DNA of 64,000 nucleotides from NCBI RefSeq assembly GCF_022662335.1, contig NZ_JAKNQJ010000007.1, positions 117,635-181,634 on the forward strand. Direction: 5' to 3'. The DNA comes from Sphingomonas sp. CROZ-RG-20F-R02-07. GTDB taxonomy: Bacteria; Pseudomonadota; Alphaproteobacteria; Sphingomonadales; Sphingomonadaceae. Made by a program: the position numbers and the translations under genes. The notes beneath the pieces are model-generated. The model ran no database searches, was not told the origin of the DNA, and saw only the letters and a list, made by a program, of their open reading frames with translations. Below, one piece after another: positions 8,988 to 19,167 of this stretch (position 1 is the stretch's first letter; each line of letters begins with the position of its first letter).

Positions 8988-9332
8988 ATGGCCCGCAAAC
9001 ATTCGAAACATGATCCCCGTGAAGAGCTGCGCGACGCGGCGGATCCGGATGCGCCGGCGGCGCCCGTTCCGTGCTGGCTGTGCGGCCGCCCAACCGGCAA
9101 GACCATCGTCTGGCACCATCCCGTTCCCAAGAGCCGCGGTGGGCGCGACGTGGTGCCGATGCATGCGATCTGCCAGCAGACGCTGACCGCCAACTTCACC
9201 AATTCCGAACTGCAGCGCGCCGGGATGGATGCGGAGGCGCTGCTCGCCAACCCGAACGTCCGCAAGTTCGTCGACTGGGTCGCCAACAAGGATCCCGATT
9301 TCACCGCGACCGTAACGCGGAAACAGCGCTGA
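8988..9332 (+). CDS. Small HNH-type zinc protein
   Basis: A 114-residue protein with a zinc-finger HNH-like core: C29-x2-C32, the HH pair at residues 43-44 in WHHPVPKSRGGRD, then H59 and C62. This is the arrangement of HNH/treble-clef endonuclease-like proteins, but the domain is short and the last catalytic His is not obvious. A binding or structural role is equally possible. It is a single gene, divergent from a secreted-protein gene. Confidence 0.75.
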   Translation: MARKHSKHDPREELRDAADPDAPAAPVPCWLCGRPTGKTIVWHHPVPKSRGGRDVVPMHAICQQTLTANFTNSELQRAGMDAEALLANPNVRKFVDWVANKDPDFTATVTRKQR

Positions 9333-9416
9333 CCAGGAGTCGAGCTACCGCGTGCGACGGACCGTTCGACACGTTCGGAGCGAACGCTGCGGGCAGGACG
9401 TCGGCCTGGAACAGGC

Positions 9417-11471
9417 CTATCCGACCGCAGATCCCGATTCGACCGCTTGCGGCTTGAGGAGCATGATCCGACGAACCTGATCGGCGCTCACCAGCTTGCG
9501 GGACGGTCGTCCGATCAGATAGCCCTGGATCGCCGAGCAGCCTTCGCGCGAGACGATCGCCAATTGCGCCGGCTGTTCGATCCCTTCGGCGAGCACGGGC
9601 ATGTTCAGCGTGACGCCGAGCGCCGCCACCGAGCGCAGGATCGAGACCGCCTGTTCGTCCCGCTCGATCTCGGCAACGAACGACGCGTCCAGCTTGATGC
9701 GATCGAAGGGAAAGGATCGCAGAACGTCCAGCGACGAATAGCCTACGCCGAAATCGTCCAGCGCGATGGCGAGGCCCATCGTCTTCAACGCCCGCAGTTG
9801 CTCCAGGGCGAAAAGCCGATCGTGGATGATGGCGCTTTCCGTCAGCTCCAGCGTGAGGCGCTCGGGTGCGAGGCCGCTGTCCGCGAGCGCGCTCCGCACC
9901 GTCTCGATCAGCCGCGGGTCGGCCAGGTGCTTGGGCGAAAGATTGACCGAGACGGCATGGCGGTTCGGCCAGAGCGCCGCCTCGAAACAGGCCTGCCGCA
10001 AGATCCAGATGCTCAGCGGCACGATCTCGCCGCTCTCCTCGGCGAGCGGGATGAACGAGGCCGGCGGGATCAGCCCCTTCGCCGGATGGTTCCAGCGGAC
10101 CAGCGCCTCATAGCCGGTGATGGCGCCCGTCTCGATCGACGCCTGCACCTGATAGTGAAGCTCGAACGCGTCCGTCAGGAGCGCTTCGCGCAGATCGGCC
10201 ACCAGCTCGCGGCGTTCGCGGACGGCATCGTCCATCTGCGCGTCGTAGAAACAGGGTTCGGCCGATCTGGCCGATTTGGCCCGGTACATCGCCAGGTCCG
10301 CCTTCGCGAGCAGCTCGTCGGGGTTGAAGCCATCGTAAGCGGCCATCGCCACGCCGATATTGGCGCCGATCGCGGCCGTGAACCGGTCGAAGACGAAGGG
10401 CTGCTCGAAGGCATCGCGCAGGCGCGCGAGAAAGCCGTCGAGTTCGCTGCGCTGGTTGAACGAGATGACCGCGGCGAATTCGTCGCCACCCAGGCGGGCG
10501 ATACACTCGCCGCTTCGCAGCATCGCAGACAGGCGTGCGGCCAACGCAATCAGGAGCTGGTCGCCCGCCTGATGGCCATAGGTGTCGTTGACGACCTTGA
10601 AGCGCGACAGATCGAGCATGGCGACGGCCATGCAGGGATAGCCCTCTTTCACGAGAAAGCGGCGTTCCAGTTCCTCGGTGAAGCTCATCCGGTTCGGCAG
10701 ATCGGTCAGGCCGTCGTGCAGCGCCATGCGCCGCAGGCGGCGATAGGATTCCCCTTGCGTGTGGCCATCGATCAGCGCGCTGATGGCCGCGCAGCCGACG
10801 ACGATGAGCGCGCCGATCGTCGTGGTGAAGGCCAGGGCGGCCATGGTGCCGTCGGAGAGACCGTCGCCCATGCGCAGCACGGTGATGTCCATCGCCGCCA
10901 TGCCGGTGAAGTGCAGCGCGGCCACCGCCAGCGCCAGCAGCGACACCGCCGCGCTCCGACGACGACGATGCTGGCTGTTCAGGACGCGAAATGCCGCGGC
11001 GCTCAGCACGACCGACAGGACGATCGATGCGGCGACATAGCCCCATCGCCACGACACGATGCCGTCGACGCGGTAGGCCGACATGCCGAGATAATGCATG
11101 ATCGCGACGGCAAGCCCGATGATGCCGCCGCCCAGCGTGCCCGCCGATGGGCGGCGTCTTGCCGCGACGGCGAGACCGGGTGCCGCCACGACGATGGCCA
11201 CGAGCAGCGACGCGAGCGTCAGCATCGGGTCGAGCACGACCGGCGCGGTGGTGCGAAACGCCATCATCGCCACGAAATGCGTGGCCCACACCATCGTGCC
11301 GGTGGCGACCGCCGTCAGCCCGATCCATCCCGTCCGGCTGTGCCCGGAAGCCGAGCGGATGCGGCCGAACAATTGCACCGAGGCAGCGGAGCCGATCAGG
11401 CAGACGACGAGCGCCAGCGCCACGAGTCTGAGATCGTGCTCCTGGGCGATGCAGAGCGTGATGCGCATCAT
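9417..11471 (-). CDS. MHYT-GGDEF-EAL cyclic-di-GMP signalling protein
   Basis: A 684-residue inner-membrane protein. Residues 1-235 hold seven predicted membrane segments with three MHYT-type motifs (THFVAMMAF about 64, MHYLGMSAY about 125, LHFTGMAAM about 186), a sensor proposed to bind a diatomic gas through copper. A GGDEF domain follows with an intact RLGGDEF at 326-332, then an EAL domain with YEALVRW and LDDFGVGYSS. Both c-di-GMP synthase and phosphodiesterase motifs look intact, so the net activity cannot be predicted. The start overlaps the stop of a GAF gene by 4 bases, so the two are translated together. Confidence 0.93.
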   Translation of the reverse strand: MMRITLCIAQEHDLRLVALALVVCLIGSAASVQLFGRIRSASGHSRTGWIGLTAVATGTMVWATHFVAMMAFRTTAPVVLDPMLTLASLLVAIVVAAPGLAVAARRRPSAGTLGGGIIGLAVAIMHYLGMSAYRVDGIVSWRWGYVAASIVLSVVLSAAAFRVLNSQHRRRRSAAVSLLALAVAALHFTGMAAMDITVLRMGDGLSDGTMAALAFTTTIGALIVVGCAAISALIDGHTQGESYRRLRRMALHDGLTDLPNRMSFTEELERRFLVKEGYPCMAVAMLDLSRFKVVNDTYGHQAGDQLLIALAARLSAMLRSGECIARLGGDEFAAVISFNQRSELDGFLARLRDAFEQPFVFDRFTAAIGANIGVAMAAYDGFNPDELLAKADLAMYRAKSARSAEPCFYDAQMDDAVRERRELVADLREALLTDAFELHYQVQASIETGAITGYEALVRWNHPAKGLIPPASFIPLAEESGEIVPLSIWILRQACFEAALWPNRHAVSVNLSPKHLADPRLIETVRSALADSGLAPERLTLELTESAIIHDRLFALEQLRALKTMGLAIALDDFGVGYSSLDVLRSFPFDRIKLDASFVAEIERDEQAVSILRSVAALGVTLNMPVLAEGIEQPAQLAIVSREGCSAIQGYLIGRPSRKLVSADQVRRIMLLKPQAVESGSAVG

Positions 11472-11974
11472 GCCGCATCACCGACGAGATCGAGCCGGGC
11501 CTCCAGCGCCAGCGAGGCTTGCCGGGCGAGACCGAGCAGATAGGCCTTCTGGTCGCCCGACGCGGGTTGCCGCGGCACCGTGTCGAGCACGCACAACGCG
11601 CCGACATCGACTCCGCTCAACAGGCGCAGCGGCGCCCCGATATAGTAGCGGACGTGAGGATCACCGGCGACCACGGGCAGTGATGCGAAATCCGGATCGC
11701 TTTGCGGATCGCAGATCTCGAGCAAGCCGGATCGGTCGAGCGTGAAACTGCAGAACCCCTCGTCCCGGTCGATACAGTCGATTTCCAGACCGTGCGTGGC
11801 CTTGAACCATTGCTGCTGGCCGGAGATCAGCGACAGGAGCGCGATGGGCGCGTTGAACGCGCGCGCCGCGGCATCGACGAAGCGATTGAAGCCCGGCTCG
11901 GCCGGCGTGTGCAACAGCCCGGTTCCCCGCACCGCCGACGTTCGGCGCCGCTCGCGGAACATGCCTTGGAACAT
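11468..11974 (-). CDS. GAF-domain sensor protein
   Basis: A 168-residue protein made of one GAF domain. Typical pieces are NAPIALLSLISGQQQWFKA (about residues 41-59), DRDEGFCSFTL and YYIGAPLRLLSGVDVGALCVLD. GAF domains bind cyclic nucleotides, heme or other small ligands. No output domain is present, but its gene overlaps the MHYT-GGDEF-EAL gene by 4 bases (ATGA), so it probably provides or modulates an input for that enzyme. This link is inferred from gene order. Confidence 0.88.
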   Translation of the reverse strand: MFQGMFRERRRTSAVRGTGLLHTPAEPGFNRFVDAAARAFNAPIALLSLISGQQQWFKATHGLEIDCIDRDEGFCSFTLDRSGLLEICDPQSDPDFASLPVVAGDPHVRYYIGAPLRLLSGVDVGALCVLDTVPRQPASGDQKAYLLGLARQASLALEARLDLVGDAA

Positions 11975-12059
11975 CTGCGACTTACCTCACGCGGCCAACC
12001 GTCGGGCCATGGCGCATGCAGGTTAACAATCCGTCTTGCGCCAAGCGTTCGGTTGAGCC

Positions 12060-12218
12060 TCAGGCGCGATGCTCTTCCAGAATGCGATCGCCGCGATCGA
12101 TTGCGTCCAGAAAAACCGTGGATCGCGCGCGCCGTCGCCCCCCGATGAGGGTGCCGCACGCCTCGTGATCGCCATCGTTCCGCACCACGCGCAGGTGCGG
12201 CGTCGTCTCGCTCCGGCC
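12060..12218 (-). other. Coding-like stretch, no proper start codon
   Basis: The minus frame that ends at the TGA at 12060-12062 has strongly GC-biased third codon positions and a well-balanced residue mix (HLRVVRNDGDHEACGTLIGG... to DAIDRGDRILEEHRA). No ATG precedes it; a GTG pair near the middle could start a 42-residue peptide. It may be a small gene with an unusual start, or the 3' part of a broken gene. Low confidence. Confidence 0.3.
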
Positions 12219-12220
12219 GG

Positions 12221-12505
12221 AACAAGGGCGAGAGCGACGGTCATTTCGACATCGCCTACGAACGCGAAAGCATCATCCGAGCGCGCGGCAAGTCGCTGGC
12301 CGCCCTCACCATCCCCGATCTGCGGCGCCTTCAACAGGAAGGCGAATTCGAAGCGACCTATCTGCGCATCGGCGAGCGCGCGCATGATCGTCACCCGCCG
12401 ATTCGCTTCAACCGCCCAACCAGTCGGAGGCGATCTCGCCTCTATGCCCCTCCGGCGCCAGCACGACGCGCAAGGCTTCCAGCAGAGGCGGCAGCGCCTG
12501 CGTGA
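12221..12505 (+). other. Coding-like stretch, no proper start codon
   Basis: A plus-strand frame open from 12149 has coding-type third-position bias from about 12221 to 12410 (NKGESDGHFDIAYERESII..., then LAALTIPDLRRLQQEGEF). It has no ATG, GTG or TTG start that fits. Its tail overlaps the 3' end of rlmJ in antisense, where the bias is lost. It could be a gene broken by a frameshift or an N-terminally truncated remnant. The opposite frame is the codon-aligned shadow. Confidence 0.3.
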
Positions 12506-13238
12506 AGGCGTAGGGCGGGTTGGCGATAAAAAGGCCCGCGCCGTTGTAGATGCCGGGCTGATCGCTGTCGTACAACCAATGCTCCACCCAAAGAAATTTC
12601 GGGATGCCCAGCGCGCGTAACCGCTCCTTCCATTGCCGATGCGTGGCGCGGTCCTTCAGCGGATACCAGATCACCGTCACGCCGTGCGCCCATTTGCGGT
12701 CAGCGGCGGCGAGCGTGGCGGTGATCCGTGCGCGCTCGTCCGTCTGCTCGTAGGGCGGATCGACCACCACCAATCCGCGCGCGGTGCGGGGCGGCAGCAT
12801 CGCCAGCCAAAGCTCGTAGGCGTCGCGCTCATGCACGGCAGCGGACGTGTCGCGCATCGTGCGGCGCAGGGCGTACGCATCCTCGGGGTGTTTCTCGTTC
12901 AGGATCAGGAAGTCCTGTGGGCGCAGAAGCTGCGCCAAAATCCGCGGCGAGCCGGGGTAGAGGTGCGGCGCGGGCCCGACATTCACCGCCTGGACGGCGG
13001 CACGGTAATCGTTCAGCAAGGGGTTCGGGTCGGCAAAGGCGCGCAGCACGCCTTGCACGGACTCGCCGGTGCGTCGCGCGTCCTCGCCGCCAAGGTCGTA
13101 CAGCCCGCAGCCCGCATGGGTGTCGATCAGGGTCAGCGCGCCCTGTTTCCGCTGCAAGGCGTGCACCAGCGCGATCAGCAGACTGTGCTTCACGACATCG
13201 GCGCTATTGCCGGCATGGAAGGAATGTCGATAATTCAT
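12408..13238 (-). CDS. rlmJ: 23S rRNA (adenine-2030-N6)-methyltransferase
   Basis: A 276-residue SAM-dependent methyltransferase of the RlmJ family. The N-terminus MNYRHSFHAGN-ADVVKH is diagnostic; LIDTHAGCGLYDL holds the SAM-binding part, and VVVDPPYEQ is the catalytic D-P-P-Y motif of N6-adenine methyltransferases. It acts on a single adenine of large-subunit rRNA. I start at the MNYRHSF methionine because the longer frame adds an unrelated N-terminus. Length is typical. Confidence 0.95.
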   Translation of the reverse strand: MNYRHSFHAGNSADVVKHSLLIALVHALQRKQGALTLIDTHAGCGLYDLGGEDARRTGESVQGVLRAFADPNPLLNDYRAAVQAVNVGPAPHLYPGSPRILAQLLRPQDFLILNEKHPEDAYALRRTMRDTSAAVHERDAYELWLAMLPPRTARGLVVVDPPYEQTDERARITATLAAADRKWAHGVTVIWYPLKDRATHRQWKERLRALGIPKFLWVEHWLYDSDQPGIYNGAGLFIANPPYAFTQALPPLLEALRVVLAPEGHRGEIASDWLGG

Positions 13239-13344
13239 CGGGGTTCGAAGATCTTGCGATCTGCCTTCAGATGGGCTGTCGGGCACGCTTGGAGCGCGAG
13301 GCGATCAGGCACCGAGACGTCCGCTCTTGCCCGCATCGGCGGCG

Positions 13345-13665
13345 TCAATTGCCTTCGGCATCGACGGTGAACACCATCGGCTTGCCCCGAGACATCGGCT
13401 CCCAACCGGCCGACAGAGCGGCGCGCACGCACCGCGAGATCGTCGCGTCATCGAGCTGAATCCGCCCGCGCGGCAAGCCCTTCAACAGCCGCTTGGGCGG
13501 CGGAAACTCCACCCAAGCTTCGCGTTTGGCATCGCGCTGGAGAAGGGCGATCGTCATTCCTTTCCAGCCTCCGTCATCCGACTGATGCGGCTCACGCTGG
13601 AGGTGCCAATCATGGAGGGCGCCATCGACATCGACGGTGCCGCTGTTGCTTTGGGATTTCGCCAT
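13345..13665 (-). CDS. Hypothetical protein, 106 residues
   Basis: A small soluble protein with Trp/His/Gln-rich middle (LHDWHLQREPHQSDDGGWKG) and a basic C-terminal half ending VFTVDAEGN. The start at 13665 (MAKSQSNSG) is preferred over an upstream ATG with an arginine-rich extension. It lies between rlmJ and a divergent DUF4139 gene. I do not recognise a family. Confidence 0.6.
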   Translation of the reverse strand: MAKSQSNSGTVDVDGALHDWHLQREPHQSDDGGWKGMTIALLQRDAKREAWVEFPPPKRLLKGLPRGRIQLDDATISRCVRAALSAGWEPMSRGKPMVFTVDAEGN

Positions 13666-13793
13666 GAAGGCGGTTCTAGCACGCCGGCACGGCCGCGGCA
13701 CAGATTTTGGGGCGGAGAGGCTCACGGCCCCGGATGGCGGACGTTCAGGACCGGGCAGCCTTCCCTTGCGACGAGCCGCGCCTGTTCCTACAG

Positions 13794-13812
13794 CCCCCCC
13801 CCCCCCCCCCCC
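13794..13812 (+). repeat. 19-base poly-C tract
   Basis: An uninterrupted run of 19 C bases lies 65-83 bases upstream of the GTG start of the first DUF4139 gene, in the divergent region with the 106-residue gene. Homopolymers of this length slip easily, so length can vary in the population or in sequencing. Confidence 0.9.
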
Positions 13813-13876
13813 GGCACTGCCGCGTTGCCTCTACGGCTCGGCTGCGCCATTTATAGGCCGATCAGGGGAGGATGGC

Positions 13877-15303
13877 GTGGGCAAGAACTTCTGGCGAGCA
13901 GCTTGTCTGGCGATGCTGCTCGGACCGACGGCGGCTTTCGCCCAGCAGCTCCCCCCGCCCGCCGACGCGCCCGCCGCGGGCAGTGCGCAGGGCGACGTGT
14001 CGGTGACCATCTACAAAAACGACGTCGCACTGGTGCAGGACGTGCGCCAGCTCCCGCTAGGGAACGGGCGGGTGCGGCAAAGCTTCCCGGACGTCAGTGC
14101 GGCGATCCGGCCGGAAACCGTGTCGCTGGTCGTGCCCGACGCCGCCATCGTCGAGCAGAATTTCGACTATGACCTGCTCAGCCCGTCGAGCTTGATGGAA
14201 AAGGCGGTGGGCGAAACCATCACGCTGGTGCGCACCAACCCCGCCACCGGCGCCGAGACGCGCGAGCGGGCGAAGGTGCTGGCCGTCAACGGCGGCGTGG
14301 TCATCGAGGTGAACGGCCATGTCGAGGTGCTGCGCGACGACGGGCTGCCGGCCCGCGCGATCTTCGACAAGGTGCCGGATGCGCTCAGGGCGCGCCCGAC
14401 GCTGTCGGTGACTTTGGCCAGCAGCCGCGCGGGCACGCGGCCGGCGACGCTCTCCTATCTCAGCCGGGGCCTCGGCTGGAGCGCGGACTATGTCGCGCTG
14501 TTCGACGACAAAAGCGGAACGGTGGACGTGCAGGGCTGGGTGACGCTGAAGAACACCAGCGGCACCACCTTCTCGCACGCCAAGACGCTGCTGGTCGCCG
14601 GCGAGGTCGGGAGCACCGACGACAATAACGGCGACTACACGCCCCGGCGGCGGCGGGCGACGCGGACCGTGACAGGCACCGAGAGCGCAGCGCGCGAACA
14701 GCTCGGCGACTTCTACCTCTACCCGCTGGCCGAGCGCACCACGATCGCCGACAAGCAAACCAAGCAGGTCAGCTTCCTGGACGCGAAAGGCGTCGCGGCA
14801 AGCGCGGGCTACCGGTTCGAGAACGCCTGGCTCGGCAGCTCGGACGCGCCGCGCAGCGCGCAGTCGGTGCTGCGCTTCAGCAACTCCGGCGCGGCCGGCA
14901 TGGGCGACGCGCTGCCGGCCGGCGTCGTGCGGGTCTATGTCCGTGATGCGCGCGGCCAGCCGCAGTTCACCGGCGAGAACCGCATCGAGCACACGCCGCA
15001 GGGCTCGACGATCGCGCTGCCCACGGGTGACGCGTTCGACGTCAAGGTCCAGCCGACCACGGTCTCGCGGACCCGGCAGGGCGACAGCCGCTGGCGGACG
15101 GCGGTGCGCTACACGCTGACCAATGCGCGGTCGCGGCCGGTGACGGTCGAGCTGATCCAGGGCGGCCTCGATGGGGGCGACGTGCGCGTCGTCGCGGACA
15201 GCGCCAAGGGCGAGCGCCGCGATGCCGGAACCTATGCCTGGCAAGTGCCGGTGCCGGCCAACGGCAGCGCCGTGGTGACCACGACCTTCGACACGCGCTA
15301 CTG

Positions 15304-15304
<1 letters not shown>
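13877..15304 (+). CDS. DUF4139 family secreted protein
   Basis: A 475-residue exported protein. A GTG start with AGGGGAGG before it gives a clean signal peptide (MGKNFWRAACLAMLLGPTAAFA). The rest matches the DUF4139 pattern: an N-terminal beta part (VTIYKNDVALVQDVRQLPL), RPATLSYLSRGLGWSADYVALFD, and DFYLYPLAERTTIADKQTKQVSFL. The function of the family in bacteria is not established. The stop overlaps the start of a second DUF4139 gene by one base (TGATG), so they form an operon. Confidence 0.85.
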
Positions 15305-16860
<1,556 letters not shown>

Positions 16861-17106
16861 ATCACGTGGGACACGGGCATACCGCTTGTTCACCGACGGT
16901 GCGGCGGCTGGGTAGCCGTTGCGAGTGACCCTATGACGGTCGTTCGTGGCCAGATCACCGCTTCCCGGAAAAGCGGACGTTGGTTCATGCGCGTCGCGAT
17001 CTCGGCGGCGCGTCGACGGTCCGCAGGCGCCGGACGTCTTGCGCCCCGGTCCTTGCGCGTCCAAGCCTCGCGGGACGGCCTGCAAGAGGCCCGCACAGGA
17101 GGAACG

Positions 17107-17610
17107 ATGCCGAGTTTGTACGAGATCACCGTGCCGGTCTTCACCCGCATGTTGGGCAACCTCGACCATCTGCTGGCCAAAGCGGCGGAGAGCGGCGTGG
17201 ACGAGCAGAGCCTGCTCGACGCGCGGCTGGCGCCGGACATGCTGCCGCTGACCAAGCAGATCCAGATCGCCTGCGACACCGCCAAGCTCGCGGTGACTCG
17301 GATCGCGCAGGCCGCGCCCCGCCCGATGGCGGATGAGGAAACGAGCCTGGCCGAGCTGCGGGACCGCATCGCCCGGACGATCGCCTATCTGCAGGAAACC
17401 GACCCCGCCGCGTTCGAGGGCCGGGAAGCGGCCGAAATCACGCTCAACTTCCCGAACATGGAGATGACGTTCACCGGTCAGAGCCTCGTCACCGACTTCA
17501 CGCTGCCCAACTTCTTCTTCCACGTCACGACCGCCTATGGTCTGTTGCGGATGAAGGGAGTCATGATCGGGAAGATGGATTATCTCGCGGGCGACCGGAC
17601 CGAGCGCTGA
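17107..17610 (+). CDS. DUF1993 family protein
   Basis: A 167-residue soluble helical protein of the DUF1993 family (DinB-like fold), recognised by SLYEITVPVFTRMLGNLDHLLAKA at the N-terminus and LPNFFFHVTTAYGLLRMKG near the C-terminus. It has the length typical of the family. AGGAGG lies just before the ATG; the longer open frame upstream is not coding. It precedes a methyltransferase gene by 13 bases on the same strand, so the two are likely one transcript. Confidence 0.88.
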   Translation: MPSLYEITVPVFTRMLGNLDHLLAKAAESGVDEQSLLDARLAPDMLPLTKQIQIACDTAKLAVTRIAQAAPRPMADEETSLAELRDRIARTIAYLQETDPAAFEGREAAEITLNFPNMEMTFTGQSLVTDFTLPNFFFHVTTAYGLLRMKGVMIGKMDYLAGDRTER

Positions 17611-17623
17611 TCGGGCGGCGGAC

Positions 17624-18244
17624 GTGAGCGACGATACGGCCCTGCCCCCTGCGGCGTTCGCCAAGGACGATCGCGGCGACGACCGCGCATTCTACGCATC
17701 GGCGCGGCTGGTCACGCACGTCGACGACGACGCGATTGCGGCGCTGACCCGTCTCTACCGCGATCGGCTACCGGTTGGCGCGCGCGTGCTCGACCTGATG
17801 TCCAGCTGGGTCAGCCATCTTCCCGACGACCGGCGCTACGCCGAGGTCGTGGGCCACGGCATGAACGCGGACGAGCTCGCCGCCAATCCGCGGCTGGATC
17901 GCTGGTTCGTCCAGGATCTCAACACCGATCCCGCGCTGCCGCTCGACACGCGGGCCTTCGACGCCGCCCTCTGCTGCGTCGGCGTGCAGTATCTGCAACA
18001 GCCCTATGACGTGTTCGCCGAGGTCAGGCGCGTGCTCGCGCCCGGCGCGCCATTCATCGTCAGCTATTCGAATCGTTGCTTCGCGACCAAAGCGGTCGCG
18101 GTCTGGCGATCGCTGGACATGAACGGGCAGGCCTCGCTGATCGGCCACTATCTCGCGCATGCCGGCTTCGGCGAGATGGAGGCGCGCCTGCTCGCCGACG
18201 GCGCGCGCGGTGATCCCCTCATCGCTGTGGTGGCCCGCGCCTGA
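17624..18244 (+). CDS. SAM-dependent methyltransferase-like protein
   Basis: A 206-residue class I methyltransferase-like protein with a GTG start. VGARVLDLMSSWVSHLP (about residues 46-62) stands at the place of the SAM-binding loop, though the usual G-x-G is missing. FDAALCCVGVQYLQQP and LAPGAPFIVSYSNRCF are the later strands of the fold. Substrate unknown. It follows the DUF1993 gene closely. The loss of the G-x-G could lower SAM binding. Confidence 0.8.
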   Translation: MSDDTALPPAAFAKDDRGDDRAFYASARLVTHVDDDAIAALTRLYRDRLPVGARVLDLMSSWVSHLPDDRRYAEVVGHGMNADELAANPRLDRWFVQDLNTDPALPLDTRAFDAALCCVGVQYLQQPYDVFAEVRRVLAPGAPFIVSYSNRCFATKAVAVWRSLDMNGQASLIGHYLAHAGFGEMEARLLADGARGDPLIAVVARA

Positions 18245-18275
18245 CGCTCGGCCTTGGGCAGTGCGACGTGCTGCC

Positions 18276-18561
18276 GTTGGATCGCCCCCCCCCGCAGAGG
18301 GCGCCCCCGTCCGCCGCCTCCCCGGACAGGCATGCCTTGTTTCGATCCACGCCCCCGCGCGGTGGGCGACAGCCGGGGCGCCGTCGAGGTTATTTCCCTG
18401 CCGCTGTTTCGATCCACGCCCCCGCGCGGAGGGCGACGCCACGCCTCTCGGGATCGCCGCTGCGACGATGGTGTTTCGATCCACGCCCCTGCGCGGAGGG
18501 CGACCCCGTCACGCACTGCGCCCGCTCCCGCTGTCGGCGTTTCGATCCACGCCCCCGCGCG
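18276..18561 (-). CRISPR. Short decayed CRISPR array (type I-C-like repeat), no cas genes
   Basis: Three 32-base repeats lie at 18339-18370, 18406-18437 and 18473-18504, identical except for one change in the first and one in the third. Spacers are 35, 35 and 34 bases. A fourth repeat at 18539 matches for 23 bases and then stops. On the left, 18276-18306 is a degraded repeat one spacer length (32 bases) away. The sequence (reverse complement ends GTGGATCGAAAC) is the type I-C family, which implies reading on the minus strand. No cas genes are in the window, and both ends are damaged, so it is probably inactive. Confidence 0.88.
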
Positions 18562-18961
18562 CAAGCAGATCAAGACGACCACTGATCGGGAAGATTGCTT
18601 CATAACGGACACGCAACCCTGTCCGTCACCATGCACAGCGCCGATCCGGGTGGCGGTTCGCTGCTGTTTGCGCCCGGATCGCGCCCACGTCCTGGTAGGC
18701 TAGGGCTGCCCGATCAGTTCAAGGTCGCGATCAGCAGCTCCGCCGTATCCGCAGGACAGATCGACGATACCCTCTACCTGAACGGCTCGAAGCCGCGACG
18801 CGGGGGACTGGCAGCCTGCGTGTGAAGATGCTGGAACGCGTCGCGCCGACCGTGCGTGTCGAAGCTCGAGGCTCGCCGCTTCCGGTTGAAGACAGTGCTT
18901 GCTGATTTGGATCCGACGGCAAGACCGCCGTCGTTTATCGCCGCTCAGTCTCTGCAAGAAT
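18562..18961. other. Gene-free stretch between CRISPR remnant and attachment site
   Basis: About 400 bases with only short, unconvincing open frames on both strands. It is not obviously AT-rich, so I do not see a CRISPR leader. A minus-strand frame near 18712-18790 has some coding-like bias, but no start with a supporting ribosome-binding site. Confidence 0.5.
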
Positions 18962-19006
18962 TGGTCGGGGCGACAGGATTCGAACCTGCGACCCCCACAC
19001 CCCCAG
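18962..19006 (-). other. tRNA-Pro-like 3' fragment, probable attachment site of the integrated element
   Basis: Read on the minus strand, this is the 3' part of a tRNA from the anticodon onward: GGGGGTGTGGGGGTCGC, the T-arm GCAGGTTCGAATCCTGT, and an acceptor end ...CCCCGACCA. It matches best a tRNA-Pro (GGG). The 5' half is absent; the sequence beyond 19006 cannot fold as the rest of a tRNA. The integrase gene starts 160 bases away, so this is best read as the displaced 3' end left by integration, with the intact tRNA at the far end of the element. No second copy is in the window. Confidence 0.7.
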
Positions 19007-19167
19007 TTTGCGGGGCGACACTGGTTAGAAATTAGTAACCTTTCGCTAGACGGTTGAAATGCCTCGCTTATCTAAGCCCCTTTTAAGATGGCAGCGGCTT
19101 GGAAATAGCTGCTATCATACGCATGAGCGCGCTATGGTGCTTACCAGGTGATTGCTGAGGGTAGGCC

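Noticed and set aside
9447..11543. A 698-residue plus-strand open frame
   Set aside because: Shadow of the MHYT-GGDEF-EAL gene, which has intact catalytic motifs on the minus strand.
18276..18561. A functional CRISPR-Cas locus
   Set aside because: No cas gene is within the window, both outer repeats are damaged and no leader is recognisable.
18595..18825. A 76-residue protein on the plus strand
   Set aside because: Weak codon bias, no ribosome-binding site and overlap with other equally weak frames.
18962..19006. A complete tRNA gene
   Set aside because: Only the 3' half is present; the bases past 19006 cannot form the D arm and acceptor 5' strand.
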